NCBI GenBank assembly: GCA_023439185.1
Contig: JAEXOR010000046.1
Location: 1 to 42,843 of the forward strand
Source of the DNA: Bacillota bacterium
Lineage (GTDB): Bacteria; Bacillota; Desulfotomaculia; Desulfotomaculales; Desulfallaceae
Direction: 5' to 3'
DNA: 42,843 nucleotides
Part shown: one piece after another, positions 7,618-15,235 of the stretch
Numbering within the stretch: the stretch's first letter is position 1
Layout of the letters: the number at the start of each line of letters is the position of its first letter
Program-made: the position numbers and the translations under genes
The notes under the pieces: generated by a model
What the model saw: only the letters and a program-made list of their open reading frames with translations
The model's database searches: none
What the model was told of the DNA's origin: nothing

Positions 7618-8442
7618 CTATACCCCCTCTTCCGCGGCGTCGTCGGCCGGAATACCGATGCCGGCCCGGCGGGCCGCCGCCACATCTATGTTAGGTATAC
7701 CGGGGGCGGGGTCCTTGTAAACCCGGTTGACGATCCAGCGCTCGGCGAACATGCCGAAAATGTGCATCAGTTTGCTGTACGGTAATACAATCAGCAGTAT
7801 CTGCACCAGCAGGTAGTGCGTGAGGAAAAAGTAGTTGCTCAAGAGATGCATGTCGGTAACAGGCTGGAACAGGGCCAGCGCCACGATATAATCGCGCACT
7901 TCAACGTATTCAACGTGAAAAGAATGGAACAGGCGCATGATATTGCCCACACCGACCAGCACGATCAGGTAAATCAGCCACATGTTGTCGCTGATTTTGG
8001 AAACCTGTTTGACATGGGTCAGAGTCAGGCGTCTGTAAAGCAGGTAAAACAGGGTAAAGAACAGCACCAGGCCGAACACCGTACCCAGCATGTCGGACAT
8101 TTCCCTGCTCAATTCCGGGCTGATGCCAAGGCCGGGAATTAAAGCGAATTGTTCGCCCAAAAAGCCGAAACCAACTACGTGCCCGCCGAGAATGTTCAGC
8201 AGGGCGAAGTGCATCAAAATAGCGCCGGCCCACAGAGGTTTATCAAACCGGAATAAGTTGCGGAATAAAAATGCCTCCGTACCTATCCTGACAGCTACTT
8301 CGGTATTATTTTTCGGCCAGGGTGACAGCGTGATATTGTGCACAATCCGCGGTCCCACCCAGCGCCCCAGGCGGTAAAGGACTCCCAGGGTAAAAAGGGT
8401 TACCGTAATATACGGCAGTATTTGTCCGATTAATAATTTCAA
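7618..8442 (-). CDS. dsrM: DsrM, NarI-like cytochrome b subunit of the DsrMK complex
   Basis: A 274-residue membrane protein with about five or six hydrophobic helices, related to the nitrate reductase gamma subunit NarI. Histidines suited to haem b binding occur in two helices (His78/His88 in LMHFALLNILGGH; His209 and His227 in THYLLVQ and KLMHIFG). DsrM oxidises menaquinol and passes electrons to DsrK. It is rather short compared with about 330 residues in proteobacterial DsrM. The start is TTG 8442, 7 nt after GGGAGG. It lies 73 nt downstream of a ferredoxin gene and directly before dsrK. Confidence 0.94.
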   Translation of the reverse strand: MKLLIGQILPYITVTLFTLGVLYRLGRWVGPRIVHNITLSPWPKNNTEVAVRIGTEAFLFRNLFRFDKPLWAGAILMHFALLNILGGHVVGFGFLGEQFALIPGLGISPELSREMSDMLGTVFGLVLFFTLFYLLYRRLTLTHVKQVSKISDNMWLIYLIVLVGVGNIMRLFHSFHVEYVEVRDYIVALALFQPVTDMHLLSNYFFLTHYLLVQILLIVLPYSKLMHIFGMFAERWIVNRVYKDPAPGIPNIDVAAARRAGIGIPADDAAEEGV

Positions 8443-8515
8443 AAGTGCACCTCCCTCGGAGCATAACTCTTATGTGTCCTGGTTGTATTAATTCAGTGAT
8501 ACCAAAACAGTTTCT

Positions 8516-8710
8516 TTAGCTTTCCTCAACGGTGATAGCGCCGCTTGGACATACGGAAACACATGTTTCGCAACCAAGACATTCTTCGGGGTCGGTTACC
8601 GCGGCTTTCCCGTCGTCCATCTCCAGAATGTCGGCGGGACAGGATTCCGTGCATTCACCACAACCCTCACATTTGTCACGATCGATGGCTACCTTAAAAA
8701 TAGGGCTCAC
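8516..8710 (-). CDS. 2x[4Fe-4S] ferredoxin, first gene of the dsrMKC unit
   Basis: About 61-64 residues with two complete clostridial-type motifs, CEGCGECTESCP and CLGCETCVSVCP, so it binds two 4Fe-4S clusters. It lies directly upstream of dsrM on the same strand and may exchange electrons with DsrK/DsrAB or carry electrons from central metabolism. The start is odd. The first possible codon, GTG at 8710-8708, overlaps the SD AAGGAGGTGA. At ideal spacing (8 nt) the in-frame codon is ATT (8701-8699), a rare start. Upstream lies the shared dsr element at 8830-8905. Confidence 0.92.
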   Translation of the reverse strand: MSPIFKVAIDRDKCEGCGECTESCPADILEMDDGKAAVTDPEECLGCETCVSVCPSGAITVEES

Positions 8711-8829
8711 CTCCTTAAAAATCTTTTCTCTTTTCGTGGACAGCCCACCCTGTTACAGGTCTCCTCCCCGGGCAGAACGTCCTTAAAAAACAACAAAGGG
8801 TTTAAAAAACAGATAAATCCCCTTTGAAA

Positions 8830-8905
8830 TATTCGTTGTCCGCGCAATTATTCCTCCCGGTCGGAGCAAAGGGCCGCATATTTTTTCGAAAACCGCACCC
8901 GGCAG
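8830..8905 (-). promoter_or_regulatory. Shared dsr upstream element, ferredoxin-dsrMKC side
   Basis: Read on the plus strand, TATTCGTTGT (8830-8839) is followed by GCAAT, ATTCC and TCCCG in nearly the same order and spacing as upstream of dsrA (15168-15235). A GGTTTTC-type and A-rich block lies further upstream in both. It lies about 130 nt before the ferredoxin start. It may hold the promoter and a regulator site; I could not settle on -35/-10 boxes. The rest of the 455-nt divergent gap (8711-9166) shows only the plus-strand promoter at 9091-9120. Confidence 0.55.
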
Positions 8906-9090
8906 ACCACGTGCCGTCAGGCCTGTCCACCACGTAACAGCGATAAAAGACCGCCGCTTTTAATGGATCGTTAAAAGGGCGGCGCCAGCCAAATAATTTT
9001 TCATTTGTAGCTTAGCATGTAATCAATTAGCCTGTCAACGAGCACAATATGCCAGCGTTTACCTTCCCATCCGCCGCTTGACGGGTGTAT

Positions 9091-9120
9091 TTGACGATAA
9101 ATCAGCCCTGCTGTTATACT
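9091..9120 (+). promoter_or_regulatory. SigmaA-type promoter for the FmdB/HEAT pair
   Basis: TTGACG (9091-9096), an 18-nt spacer and TATACT (9115-9120). It is 46 nt upstream of the FmdB start and matches the consensus at 5/6 and 5/6 positions. Confidence 0.7.
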
Positions 9121-9166
9121 TTAGTTTGGACGGATTTTATTTTAGTAAAAGGAGCAAAAAAATATC

Positions 9167-9412
9167 ATGCCGATATACGAGTTCAGGTGCCTGAAGTGCG
9201 GTCATATTTTTGAGAAGCTGTTCGTTAAAGCCGACGACCGGGTCGAGCTGCAATGCCCCGAATGCAAGTCCGACGTCTTTGAAAGAGTAATCAGCAGCAT
9301 TAATTACGCCATGAAATCCGGCGGCGGCAGCGCCAAACCGAGATATGAAACCAAATCATGCAGTCCCGGCAACAGTTGCACGTCCTTTGAACTGCCGGGG
9401 CCGGACGATTAA
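9167..9412 (+). CDS. FmdB-family zinc-ribbon protein
   Basis: An 81-residue protein with the FmdB/CxxC_CxxC_SSSS domain (PF09723). It starts MPIYEFRCLKCGHIFEKL, then has a second pair, CPECKSD, giving a four-cysteine zinc ribbon in the first 45 residues. The tail is low-complexity with two more cysteines. The family is thought to regulate or assist other proteins, but its role is not well defined. The start is ATG with an AAAGGAGC SD. It is the first gene of a two-gene plus-strand unit inserted between the two dsr units and followed after 15 nt by a zinc-ribbon/HEAT protein. Confidence 0.88.
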   Translation: MPIYEFRCLKCGHIFEKLFVKADDRVELQCPECKSDVFERVISSINYAMKSGGGSAKPRYETKSCSPGNSCTSFELPGPDD

Positions 9413-9427
9413 TTCCGGAGGCTGTCA

Positions 9428-10549
9428 ATGAAGGACAACAGGTATAGCATTGAGAAGGGGCCTTTTGGACGCGATGTAACGGAAAAAGCAAGCTGCCCCT
9501 TTTGCGGGCTGCCCATTGAGCGGCCCGGCGAACTGGACACCCACAGGCTGGGGGAGATGCCGGTGGGTTCTTGCACCTGCGGCTCGGTATACGCCTTCGA
9601 CGTCACCGGTCACAACCTGGGGGCGGCGTTTTCCGAAGCCCTGGTATTCAGTTGCGACATGGACTGGGATCTGGCCTGGAACCTGCTGCCGGAAGAAGAT
9701 TACCTGGAGTTGCTGATAAAGCACTACGACGCTGAAAGCAACCTGATTGTGCCGGACGGTTATCTGAACGGCAGAAAAATATCCGGGGCGCTGTACTTCG
9801 TCCGTTTGCACGACGATATCCGCGAGGCCACCGAAGAAGGGGTACAGAAGAAACTGGCCCGGGCTCGGCCGGTAAAACAGATACCTCAGGGGCCGGCCGA
9901 AGGAGCCGTTAAAAGGTCCTTTACCAAACAGGAAGTGGCCGGACTGGTCGGTGAATACCGGCTGGAACCGCTGCTTGAATTTGCGGCTGCCGACAACAGG
10001 GTGCTCCGGGATCTGCAGCGCCTGATTTACTCGGGTGACGAACTGCTGCGGCTCAGGGCCGCCGAAGCCCTGGGCCGGGCGGCGTCGGTGATATCCAGGC
10101 GGGATTCCGGAGCGGTGGCCAAACTGCTGCACCGGCTTTTTACCGCCCTGGAGGACACGGCTGCTTCAAGCTGGGGCGCCGTGGACGCCGCCGGAGAGGT
10201 TGTCGCCGCGGCGCCGGGTATCTTTTCGGGTTATATCCCGGAGTTGTACAAGTTTCTGACGGACGATTCGCTAAAACCCCGGGTGCTGCGCGCCCTGGGC
10301 CGGATCGCTGAAACGCATCCGGAATTGCTGCCCAAAAGACCCTCTTTTTTTGTGCCTTTTCTGGGGGATAACAACCCGGAAACCCGCGGTTACGCCGCCA
10401 TGCTTTTGGGATTGCTGAAGGCCGGGGAAGCAAGCGGCGAGCTTGAAAAACTGCGGGAGGATAGTGGTAAACTGAAGGTTTATGAAGCGGGGCAGTTGGT
10501 AGAGAAAACGGTGGGAGAGATTGTTGTAGAGGCGTTGGGGAGAGTTTGA
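9428..10549 (+). CDS. Zinc-ribbon plus HEAT-repeat protein linked to dsr genes
   Basis: A 373-residue soluble protein. Residues 20-60 form a ribbon-like cysteine cluster (CPFCGLPIERPGE then CTCGSVYAFDVTG). The middle (60-130) looks globular. From about 165 to the end there are helical HEAT/PBS-lyase-type repeats (for example YSGDELLRLRAAEALGRAA, PRVLRALGRIAETHPELLP, NPETRGYAAMLLGLLKAGE). HEAT repeats bind proteins, and in the PBS lyase class they handle tetrapyrroles. No catalytic motif is seen. The start ATG 9428 follows TCCGGAGG. The gene is followed by a 25-bp palindrome that may end transcription from both sides. Its position between dsrMKC and dsrABD suggests an assembly or chaperone role for sulfite reductase; this is inference. 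Confidence 0.85.
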   Translation: MKDNRYSIEKGPFGRDVTEKASCPFCGLPIERPGELDTHRLGEMPVGSCTCGSVYAFDVTGHNLGAAFSEALVFSCDMDWDLAWNLLPEEDYLELLIKHYDAESNLIVPDGYLNGRKISGALYFVRLHDDIREATEEGVQKKLARARPVKQIPQGPAEGAVKRSFTKQEVAGLVGEYRLEPLLEFAAADNRVLRDLQRLIYSGDELLRLRAAEALGRAASVISRRDSGAVAKLLHRLFTALEDTAASSWGAVDAAGEVVAAAPGIFSGYIPELYKFLTDDSLKPRVLRALGRIAETHPELLPKRPSFFVPFLGDNNPETRGYAAMLLGLLKAGEASGELEKLREDSGKLKVYEAGQLVEKTVGEIVVEALGRV

Positions 10550-10555
10550 GTGGTT

Positions 10556-10670
10556 GGCTTTGATGCCGTGGGTTGGGGTTTTTTAAATGCATAGTGGTTG
10601 GCTTTGATGCCAGGTGTTAAAAGTTAAAAGCTGCAAAAAACGCAACTTTTAACTTTTAACACCTGGCATC
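10556..10670. repeat. Palindromic intergenic repeat, copy 3
   Basis: A perfect 25-bp inverted repeat (10606-10630 and 10646-10670, beginning GATGCCAGGTGTTAAAAG) with a 15-nt loop. The short motif GGCTTTGATGCC occurs at 10556-10567 and again at 10600-10611, as in copy 1. It fills the gap between the convergent HEAT and YkgJ genes and could form a bidirectional terminator hairpin. The loop differs from copies 1 and 2. Confidence 0.9.
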
Positions 10671-10682
10671 TGGCGTGTTCCG

Positions 10683-11282
10683 CTACTTGATGGCTTGGGA
10701 GATTGAGACCAGCAGGCCCGCTTTTTCCGGGTCTGTTTCTCCGGCCATTTGCAAAGCTTCGCCGGACAGGCGGTATAGTTCACGGTACATGGCGTCCAGG
10801 TCGAATACCGGGTAGGTTTTGCCGCTTTCAAAACCGGCTTTCCAGCACGCCCTGGCCTTTCCGCCCACCCGGGTGGGGATGCCGTAAGCCCGGCAGGTTA
10901 CCGGCCGGTGGTCGTAAATAAGGCATTTTTGTTCTTCCGTCAGCAGCGGGCAGCGCACCCGGGTTCCGGCCATGACCCGGTTTATACCGTCCTGGTCGTC
11001 CCCGCACCGCTCTAGCTGCTTCTGCATCTCCAGCAGCTCCCGGTCCGCGATTTCCCCCTGCTTTAAGGCTTGCTGCTTAGCTTCTTCGCCCAGGTCGCCA
11101 AAATGGCGGTTTAAATACATGGCTTCAATGGGGAAAATGCCGAACACGGCGTTACAGCAATCGGAGCAGCCCGCCTCGCATTTAACACAGGCATCGTGCT
11201 CCTGTTGGACCTTTTGAAAGGCCCGGTCCGCCCCGGTCGCAAGTTTTTCATATTCTTCAAACAGGCGCTCATGGTCACTCAT
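10683..11282 (-). CDS. YkgJ-type CxxCxxxCxxCC cluster protein
   Basis: A 199-residue cytoplasmic protein of the YkgJ family (PF03692), a putative metal- or Fe-S-binding family. Cysteines are arranged CVKCEAGCSDCC near residues 32-43, with further cysteines in TRVRCPLLTEEQKCLIYDHR, PVTCRAYG and RACWKAG. The pattern RCPLL...CLIYDHRPVTCRAYG is diagnostic. The start is ATG 11282, one nucleotide after the stop of the TPR gene, so the two are coupled. It lies at the end of the dsrABD-TPR-YkgJ series. Possible roles are metal delivery or Fe-S handling for sulfite reductase; nothing in the sequence proves it. Confidence 0.85.
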   Translation of the reverse strand: MSDHERLFEEYEKLATGADRAFQKVQQEHDACVKCEAGCSDCCNAVFGIFPIEAMYLNRHFGDLGEEAKQQALKQGEIADRELLEMQKQLERCGDDQDGINRVMAGTRVRCPLLTEEQKCLIYDHRPVTCRAYGIPTRVGGKARACWKAGFESGKTYPVFDLDAMYRELYRLSGEALQMAGETDPEKAGLLVSISQAIK

Positions 11283-11283
11283 T

Positions 11284-11904
11284 TTAACGGTATCGCTCCA
11301 GTTCCTTGATAAATTCGGGGTGTACTGCGAAACCCAGCTTCGCCGCCCGGTCTACGAACTGGATCGCCCTTTGGTAGTCGGCCTGCAAATAGTAGGCATA
11401 GGCCAGATTATTCAGCCCCAGCGGGAAATCCGGAGCCACACCGAGCATTTTTTCACCGGTTTCCACCGCTTTGTTCAGCTCGTCTTTTTGAATGTAGGCA
11501 TTAATCAGGTTACTCCAGGCCTGGGCAATACCCGGGTTCAGTTCAATGGCCTTCTCCAGCGCCTCTATGGCCTCGTCGGCACGCACCAGTTCCAGGTAGG
11601 CAAATCCCAGGTTGGCGTATCCGCGGGCGTAGCGGGGTTCAATTTCCACCGCTTTTTTGTTGGCCTCAATCACTTTTTCCAGGTTGCCCAGCTTAAAATA
11701 AATATACCCTAAATTGACGCAGGCCTCGAACATGCGGCCGCTGTTGATAATGGCCTCTTCAAAGAACTGGATGGCTTCCTCGTATTGGCCGGACTGCATG
11801 GCGGTGACGCCCAGGTTGTACTGGGCATTGGCGCATTCCGGGTTTTCGTTGAGCATTTGCACCTGTTCATTGATAAATTCTCTGGAACCCTGCGGTGTTT
11901 TCAT
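11284..11904 (-). CDS. TPR-repeat protein downstream of dsrD
   Basis: A 206-residue soluble protein made of about five tetratricopeptide repeats, with typical A/Y/P positions (CANAQYNLGVTAMQSGQYEE, EACVNLGYIYFKLGNLEK, RGYANLGFAYLELVRADE, LNNLAYAYYLQADYQRA). TPR domains hold protein complexes together. The start is ATG 11904, 7 nt after AAGGGGG; an upstream start at 11934 would overlap the terminator stem and is rejected. A hairpin terminator separates it from dsrD, so it is expressed below dsrABD by read-through or separately. Linked to the YkgJ gene by a 1-nt gap. Confidence 0.88.
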   Translation of the reverse strand: MKTPQGSREFINEQVQMLNENPECANAQYNLGVTAMQSGQYEEAIQFFEEAIINSGRMFEACVNLGYIYFKLGNLEKVIEANKKAVEIEPRYARGYANLGFAYLELVRADEAIEALEKAIELNPGIAQAWSNLINAYIQKDELNKAVETGEKMLGVAPDFPLGLNNLAYAYYLQADYQRAIQFVDRAAKLGFAVHPEFIKELERYR

Positions 11905-11916
11905 GGTTACCCCCTT

Positions 11917-11953
11917 AAAGAAAAAGGTTGCCATCCAACACGGACGGCAACCT
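11917..11953 (-). terminator. Intrinsic terminator after dsrD
   Basis: On the minus strand AGGTTGCC pairs with GGCAACCT (8 bp), with an inner 3-bp extension and a 5-nt loop, followed by TTTTTCTTT. It begins 17 nt after the dsrD stop and ends just before the SD of the TPR gene, so it could set the ratio between DsrABD and the TPR/YkgJ proteins. Confidence 0.85.
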
Positions 11954-11969
11954 CTGGTGTTGCATGTGC

Positions 11970-12203
11970 CTATTCCGGATCCTCGGTCATGCCTCTGCCC
12001 TTCAGCCCGTACATGGTGCTGCTGCCGGTGGAGAAGTAGATCAAAGTTCCGTCATTGATCAGGGCAGTGCAAGCCTTTTTGATTTCCCTCATCTTGGCAT
12101 CGGGAAGAACCTTTTGCACGGCCTTCTCAATGTCTTTGAAATAGAACTTGGTTTTCTTGCTGGTTTCGGCAAACTCAACAATCACCTTTTTTAGTTCTTC
12201 CAT
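11970..12203 (-). CDS. dsrD: DsrD, small winged-helix activator of sulfite reductase
   Basis: A 77-residue protein with the DsrD sequence pattern (EFAETSKKTKFYFKDIEK, KKACTALINDGTLIYFSTGS, TMYGLKGRG). The fold is a winged helix without DNA-binding behaviour in the known structure. Reported work describes it as an activator of DsrAB. Length is normal. It follows dsrB by 37 nt and ends the dsrABD unit at a clear terminator. Start ATG 12203 with GGAGATG just upstream. Confidence 0.96.
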   Translation of the reverse strand: MEELKKVIVEFAETSKKTKFYFKDIEKAVQKVLPDAKMREIKKACTALINDGTLIYFSTGSSTMYGLKGRGMTEDPE

Positions 12204-12240
12204 GATAACATCTCCTTTATACCAGGCAAGTTACAGGCGC

Positions 12241-13431
12241 TTAATCGTCAATGCCACCCGCCGCTTTTGATACCGCCCACGCGGCATCGGTGTACTTGAA
12301 CTGGGTGCTGGTCCGCCAGGTGTCATAAGCCAGCCGGTAGTCGTCGATCAGGTGGTCGGTGAACTCCAGACCGCACTTCTCGAAGAATTTCTCCCAGCCA
12401 ATCCGCTCGGCCCAGTCGCCCAGGCGCTCGTACTTGTTGGCGTCGTTGGCGTAGGCGTTGAGGATCTTCTTGACGTCTTCGACCACTTCCGGGAACCGCG
12501 GGAAGTTGTTCGGCAACCAGGGCACGACAACCTTGGAGAACTTGGGCATGCTGATGCGGTTGGAGATTTTGCCGCCGGCCAGGATGGTCACGCCGTCACC
12601 CTCTTTATCGGAAAGGGGCAGGGCCTGGCACATGGTGTAGCAGTTACCGCAGAACATGCAGCGCTCGTTCTTGATCTTAACGGTCTTTTTACCGTCCTCG
12701 GTTTTGTCGGGCGAAATGGCGCCCACCGGGCAGGCGGTGATGGCCAGCGGAATTTCGCAGACCTGGGCGATCACTTCGTGGTCGATAATGGGAGGCTTCC
12801 GGTGGTAACCCAGCAGGGCGATGTCGGAGCAGTGCACGGCGCCGCACATGTTCAGGCAGCAGGCCATGGAAACCCTGACTTTGGCCGGCAGGTCCATGGT
12901 CTGGAACTCTCTAAACAGTTCGTCCGCCACCGCTTTAACCATGGACGAAGCGTCCGTGGCCGGCGTATGACAGTGGATGTAGCCCTGGGTGTGCACAATG
13001 TTGGTGACGCCGGCGCCGGTTCCGCCAATGGGGAACTTGTAGCTGCCGCCGGGGAACTTGCGGCTTTCCAGATCCTTCTTCAGAGCCTCGACCTTTTCCG
13101 GGGCATCCACCAGGAACTCAATGTTGTTCCGGGTGGTGAAGCGCACAAAGCCGTCGCAATACTTGTCGGCGATGTCGCAGATTTCACGCACGTGCTGCAC
13201 GGTCATGAAACGGGCGGCGCCGCAGCGAACGGTATATACCCGGCCGCCGGTCTCGGAATAGTGTACCAAAATGCCCGGCTCCAGGATTTCGTGGTGGGTC
13301 CACTGGCCGTAATTTTCCTGGACCACAGGCGGGAAGTACTGCCAGAAGTGCCTGGGGCCAATGTCGGTAATTCTCTTTTCCTGCGGATTCTTAGGATCGT
13401 ATTTACCCAATCTTTCGGTAGATAACGCCAT
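12241..13431 (-). CDS. dsrB: Dissimilatory sulfite reductase beta subunit
   Basis: A 396-residue subunit of the alpha2beta2 siroheme enzyme that reduces sulfite in the cytoplasm. The siroheme/4Fe-4S-binding cysteines are visible at Cys154 (YIHCHT) and in ACCLNMCGAVHCSDIA (Cys191, 192, 196). The inserted ferredoxin domain is at about residues 230-275 (ACPVGAI and CMFCGNCYTMC). The start is ATG 13431 (MALSTERLGKYDP), preceded by AGGGGG; the longer frame upstream lacks an SD and overlaps dsrA. It lies 13 nt after dsrA. The frame is intact, and all expected cysteines are present, so a reductive DsrB is likely, also supported by dsrD. Confidence 0.98.
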   Translation of the reverse strand: MALSTERLGKYDPKNPQEKRITDIGPRHFWQYFPPVVQENYGQWTHHEILEPGILVHYSETGGRVYTVRCGAARFMTVQHVREICDIADKYCDGFVRFTTRNNIEFLVDAPEKVEALKKDLESRKFPGGSYKFPIGGTGAGVTNIVHTQGYIHCHTPATDASSMVKAVADELFREFQTMDLPAKVRVSMACCLNMCGAVHCSDIALLGYHRKPPIIDHEVIAQVCEIPLAITACPVGAISPDKTEDGKKTVKIKNERCMFCGNCYTMCQALPLSDKEGDGVTILAGGKISNRISMPKFSKVVVPWLPNNFPRFPEVVEDVKKILNAYANDANKYERLGDWAERIGWEKFFEKCGLEFTDHLIDDYRLAYDTWRTSTQFKYTDAAWAVSKAAGGIDD

Positions 13432-13444
13432 AACACAAAACCCC

Positions 13445-14863
13445 CTATCTCTTATGTCTGGCCCGGTATTCTTTGATATCCCTGTCCCAGCCACCGGGCA
13501 CATCCTCTTCCTTCCAAAGGATGTACGGGTTGGAACGGGGCTCTTTAACGTATTGCGGCATAGCCGGCAGTTCCAGAACTTCCAGGAACTTGGGCAGCGT
13601 GGCGCGCTGAATCAGTTCGCCAAGGCGCTCACGGTTCTTGCCTTCTTCCATCCACCATTCCCAAACCTTCTCAATGAATTCCTTAATGTTATCATAAGGA
13701 GGTTCGGCTTTCATGAACGGTACAACCAGGGTGGCCATTTGGGCGCCTTCCAGAATGGGAGCCTTGGCTCCGCAGAGAATGGTTACGCCGGTGTCGGCGC
13801 CGGGCCGCAGGGCCTTGGGCATAACGCAGATGCAGTGCATGCAGCGGGTGCATTCGGCGTTGTCAATCTTCAGCTCGCCGTTTTCCATCCACATACATTT
13901 GGTGGGGCAAAGGTCGAGAACTTCTTTCTTAATATCAAATTTACCCCAATCTCTCCCCTTGTGTGCGCCGCCGTTGGGGACAATTTCTCCCGCAATATAA
14001 GCCTTGACGGCTTCCTGGTCGATGCGGATATCGTCTCTCCAGGTACCGATGAACGACATGTCGGAACGGGCGATGGAAGCCACGCAACCGTTGGGGCAGC
14101 CGTCAAATTTGAATTTGAATTTATAAGGGAAGGCCGGGCGGTGCAGCTCGTCCTGATAGTACTGGGTCAATTCATAGCATAGGTCCTGGGTGTCGTAGCA
14201 GGACCACTCGCAACGGGCTTTGCCGATGCAGCATTCAGGCGTGCGCAGGTTGGAGCCGGAGCCGCCGATGTCCACTTGCATTTCGTGGGTCAGTTCAAAG
14301 AAAATGGGTTCCAATTGCTCGGTGGTGGTACCAAGCAGCACCAGGTCGCCGGTGGAACCGTGCAGGTTCATTAAACCGCTGCCCCGGTATTCCCACATAT
14401 CGCACACGGAGCGCAGGAAGTTGGAATCGTAAAATTTGCTGGAGGGCTGGGCCACCCGGACAGTATGGAAATGGGCGATGGAGGGATATTTTTCCGGCAG
14501 GTCGGAATAACGGCCGATAACGCCGCCGCCGTAACCGAACACGCCCACGATACCGCCGTGCTTCCAGTGGGTTTCGCCTTCGTCAAAGGATATCTGCAGC
14601 TGGCCGAGCATGTCCTCAATAACGTCCCGGTCAATCAACATCCGGTCGTCGGCGAGTTTCTTTCTGTGCAGAGCGCCCTGTTTGGCGTCGGACACGAAGC
14701 TGGGCCACGGACCCTTTTCCAGTTCCTCGAGGTCGGGAATTTCGTGTTTGACCTTAAAGTTTTTCAGTTCTTCTTCAGTGTAGTTATTCAGTTCCGCATC
14801 GGTGTAAATTCTGTTTTCCGCATAATTTATTGCGTTTTGCGGTTCTTTAGGTTCAAAAGCCAC
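13445..14863 (-). CDS. dsrA: Dissimilatory sulfite reductase alpha subunit
   Basis: A 472-residue alpha subunit. The siroheme and 4Fe-4S cluster motifs are TPECCIGKARCEWSCYD near residue 211 and DGCPNGCVAS near 256-260. The inserted ferredoxin domain is at about 319-356 (CPTKCMW and CTRCMHCICVMP). The chosen start is GTG 14863 (VAFEPKEPQ), 7 nt after a strong GAAGGAGG; the open frame runs 22 codons further up but without an SD. dsrA opens the dsrABD unit. Upstream is a 524-nt non-coding stretch with the shared dsr element at 15168-15235, implying an unusually long leader of about 300 nt if transcription begins there. Confidence 0.98.
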   Translation of the reverse strand: MAFEPKEPQNAINYAENRIYTDAELNNYTEEELKNFKVKHEIPDLEELEKGPWPSFVSDAKQGALHRKKLADDRMLIDRDVIEDMLGQLQISFDEGETHWKHGGIVGVFGYGGGVIGRYSDLPEKYPSIAHFHTVRVAQPSSKFYDSNFLRSVCDMWEYRGSGLMNLHGSTGDLVLLGTTTEQLEPIFFELTHEMQVDIGGSGSNLRTPECCIGKARCEWSCYDTQDLCYELTQYYQDELHRPAFPYKFKFKFDGCPNGCVASIARSDMSFIGTWRDDIRIDQEAVKAYIAGEIVPNGGAHKGRDWGKFDIKKEVLDLCPTKCMWMENGELKIDNAECTRCMHCICVMPKALRPGADTGVTILCGAKAPILEGAQMATLVVPFMKAEPPYDNIKEFIEKVWEWWMEEGKNRERLGELIQRATLPKFLEVLELPAMPQYVKEPRSNPYILWKEEDVPGGWDRDIKEYRARHKR

Positions 14864-15167
14864 CTCAATACCTCCTTCAGCTGAATACTGAGTGTTAATA
14901 CCACAAAATTTTTCCTGGTACAGTATCACGGCTAACTATAGCCTTAATCCCCCCCTTTCCGGAGTACAGTGCAATTTTCTGGTGATTAAAATTACACGGG
15001 TCATAATTATGCCGGTCAGGCTGTCTGCACCCGTCCGCGCGTCGTTCATTCCGTCACAAAGACGCGAAAACCCAGCCCAACCAACGTCCCCTAAAAATAC
15101 GTCTCGCGGGCCAGCATATACAACGAGTGGCATTAACGCCTTACTGGCCGTTTGCCTTAAAACAACT

Positions 15168-15235
15168 ATTCGTTGTTTGTTTGCAATATTCCTTCCCGCC
15201 GGCGCCATTTTTTTAGAATTCTGATGAAAACCCGG
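15168..15235 (-). promoter_or_regulatory. Shared dsr upstream element, dsrA side
   Basis: Plus-strand TATTCGTTGT (15168-15177) is followed by GCAAT, ATTCC and TCCCG as upstream of the ferredoxin gene. Here the core is palindromic: AACAAC, 5 nt, GTTGTT (15161-15177). A weak minus-strand -35/-10 pair (TTGCAA, 18 nt, TTTTAA) overlaps it. The remaining gap (14864-15160) holds a 6-bp stem CGCGTC/GACGCG near 15039-15066 and no convincing gene. Confidence 0.5.

Noticed and set aside
9428..10549. PBS lyase or phycobilin-type enzyme function for the HEAT protein
   Set aside because: Only the repeat type resembles that family; no lyase active-site features are seen, so a scaffold role was described instead.
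1385..10670. CRISPR array from the repeated TGCCAGGTG units
   Set aside because: Copies are kilobases apart, palindromic and without regular spacers; no cas genes in the window.
12352..13425. Plus-strand open frame of 357 codons opposite dsrB
   Set aside because: It is an antisense frame with unnatural composition; dsrB is certain.
13445..14929. Longer dsrA start at GTG 14929
   Set aside because: No SD; the GTG at 14863 has a strong SD at good spacing and gives the usual N-terminus.
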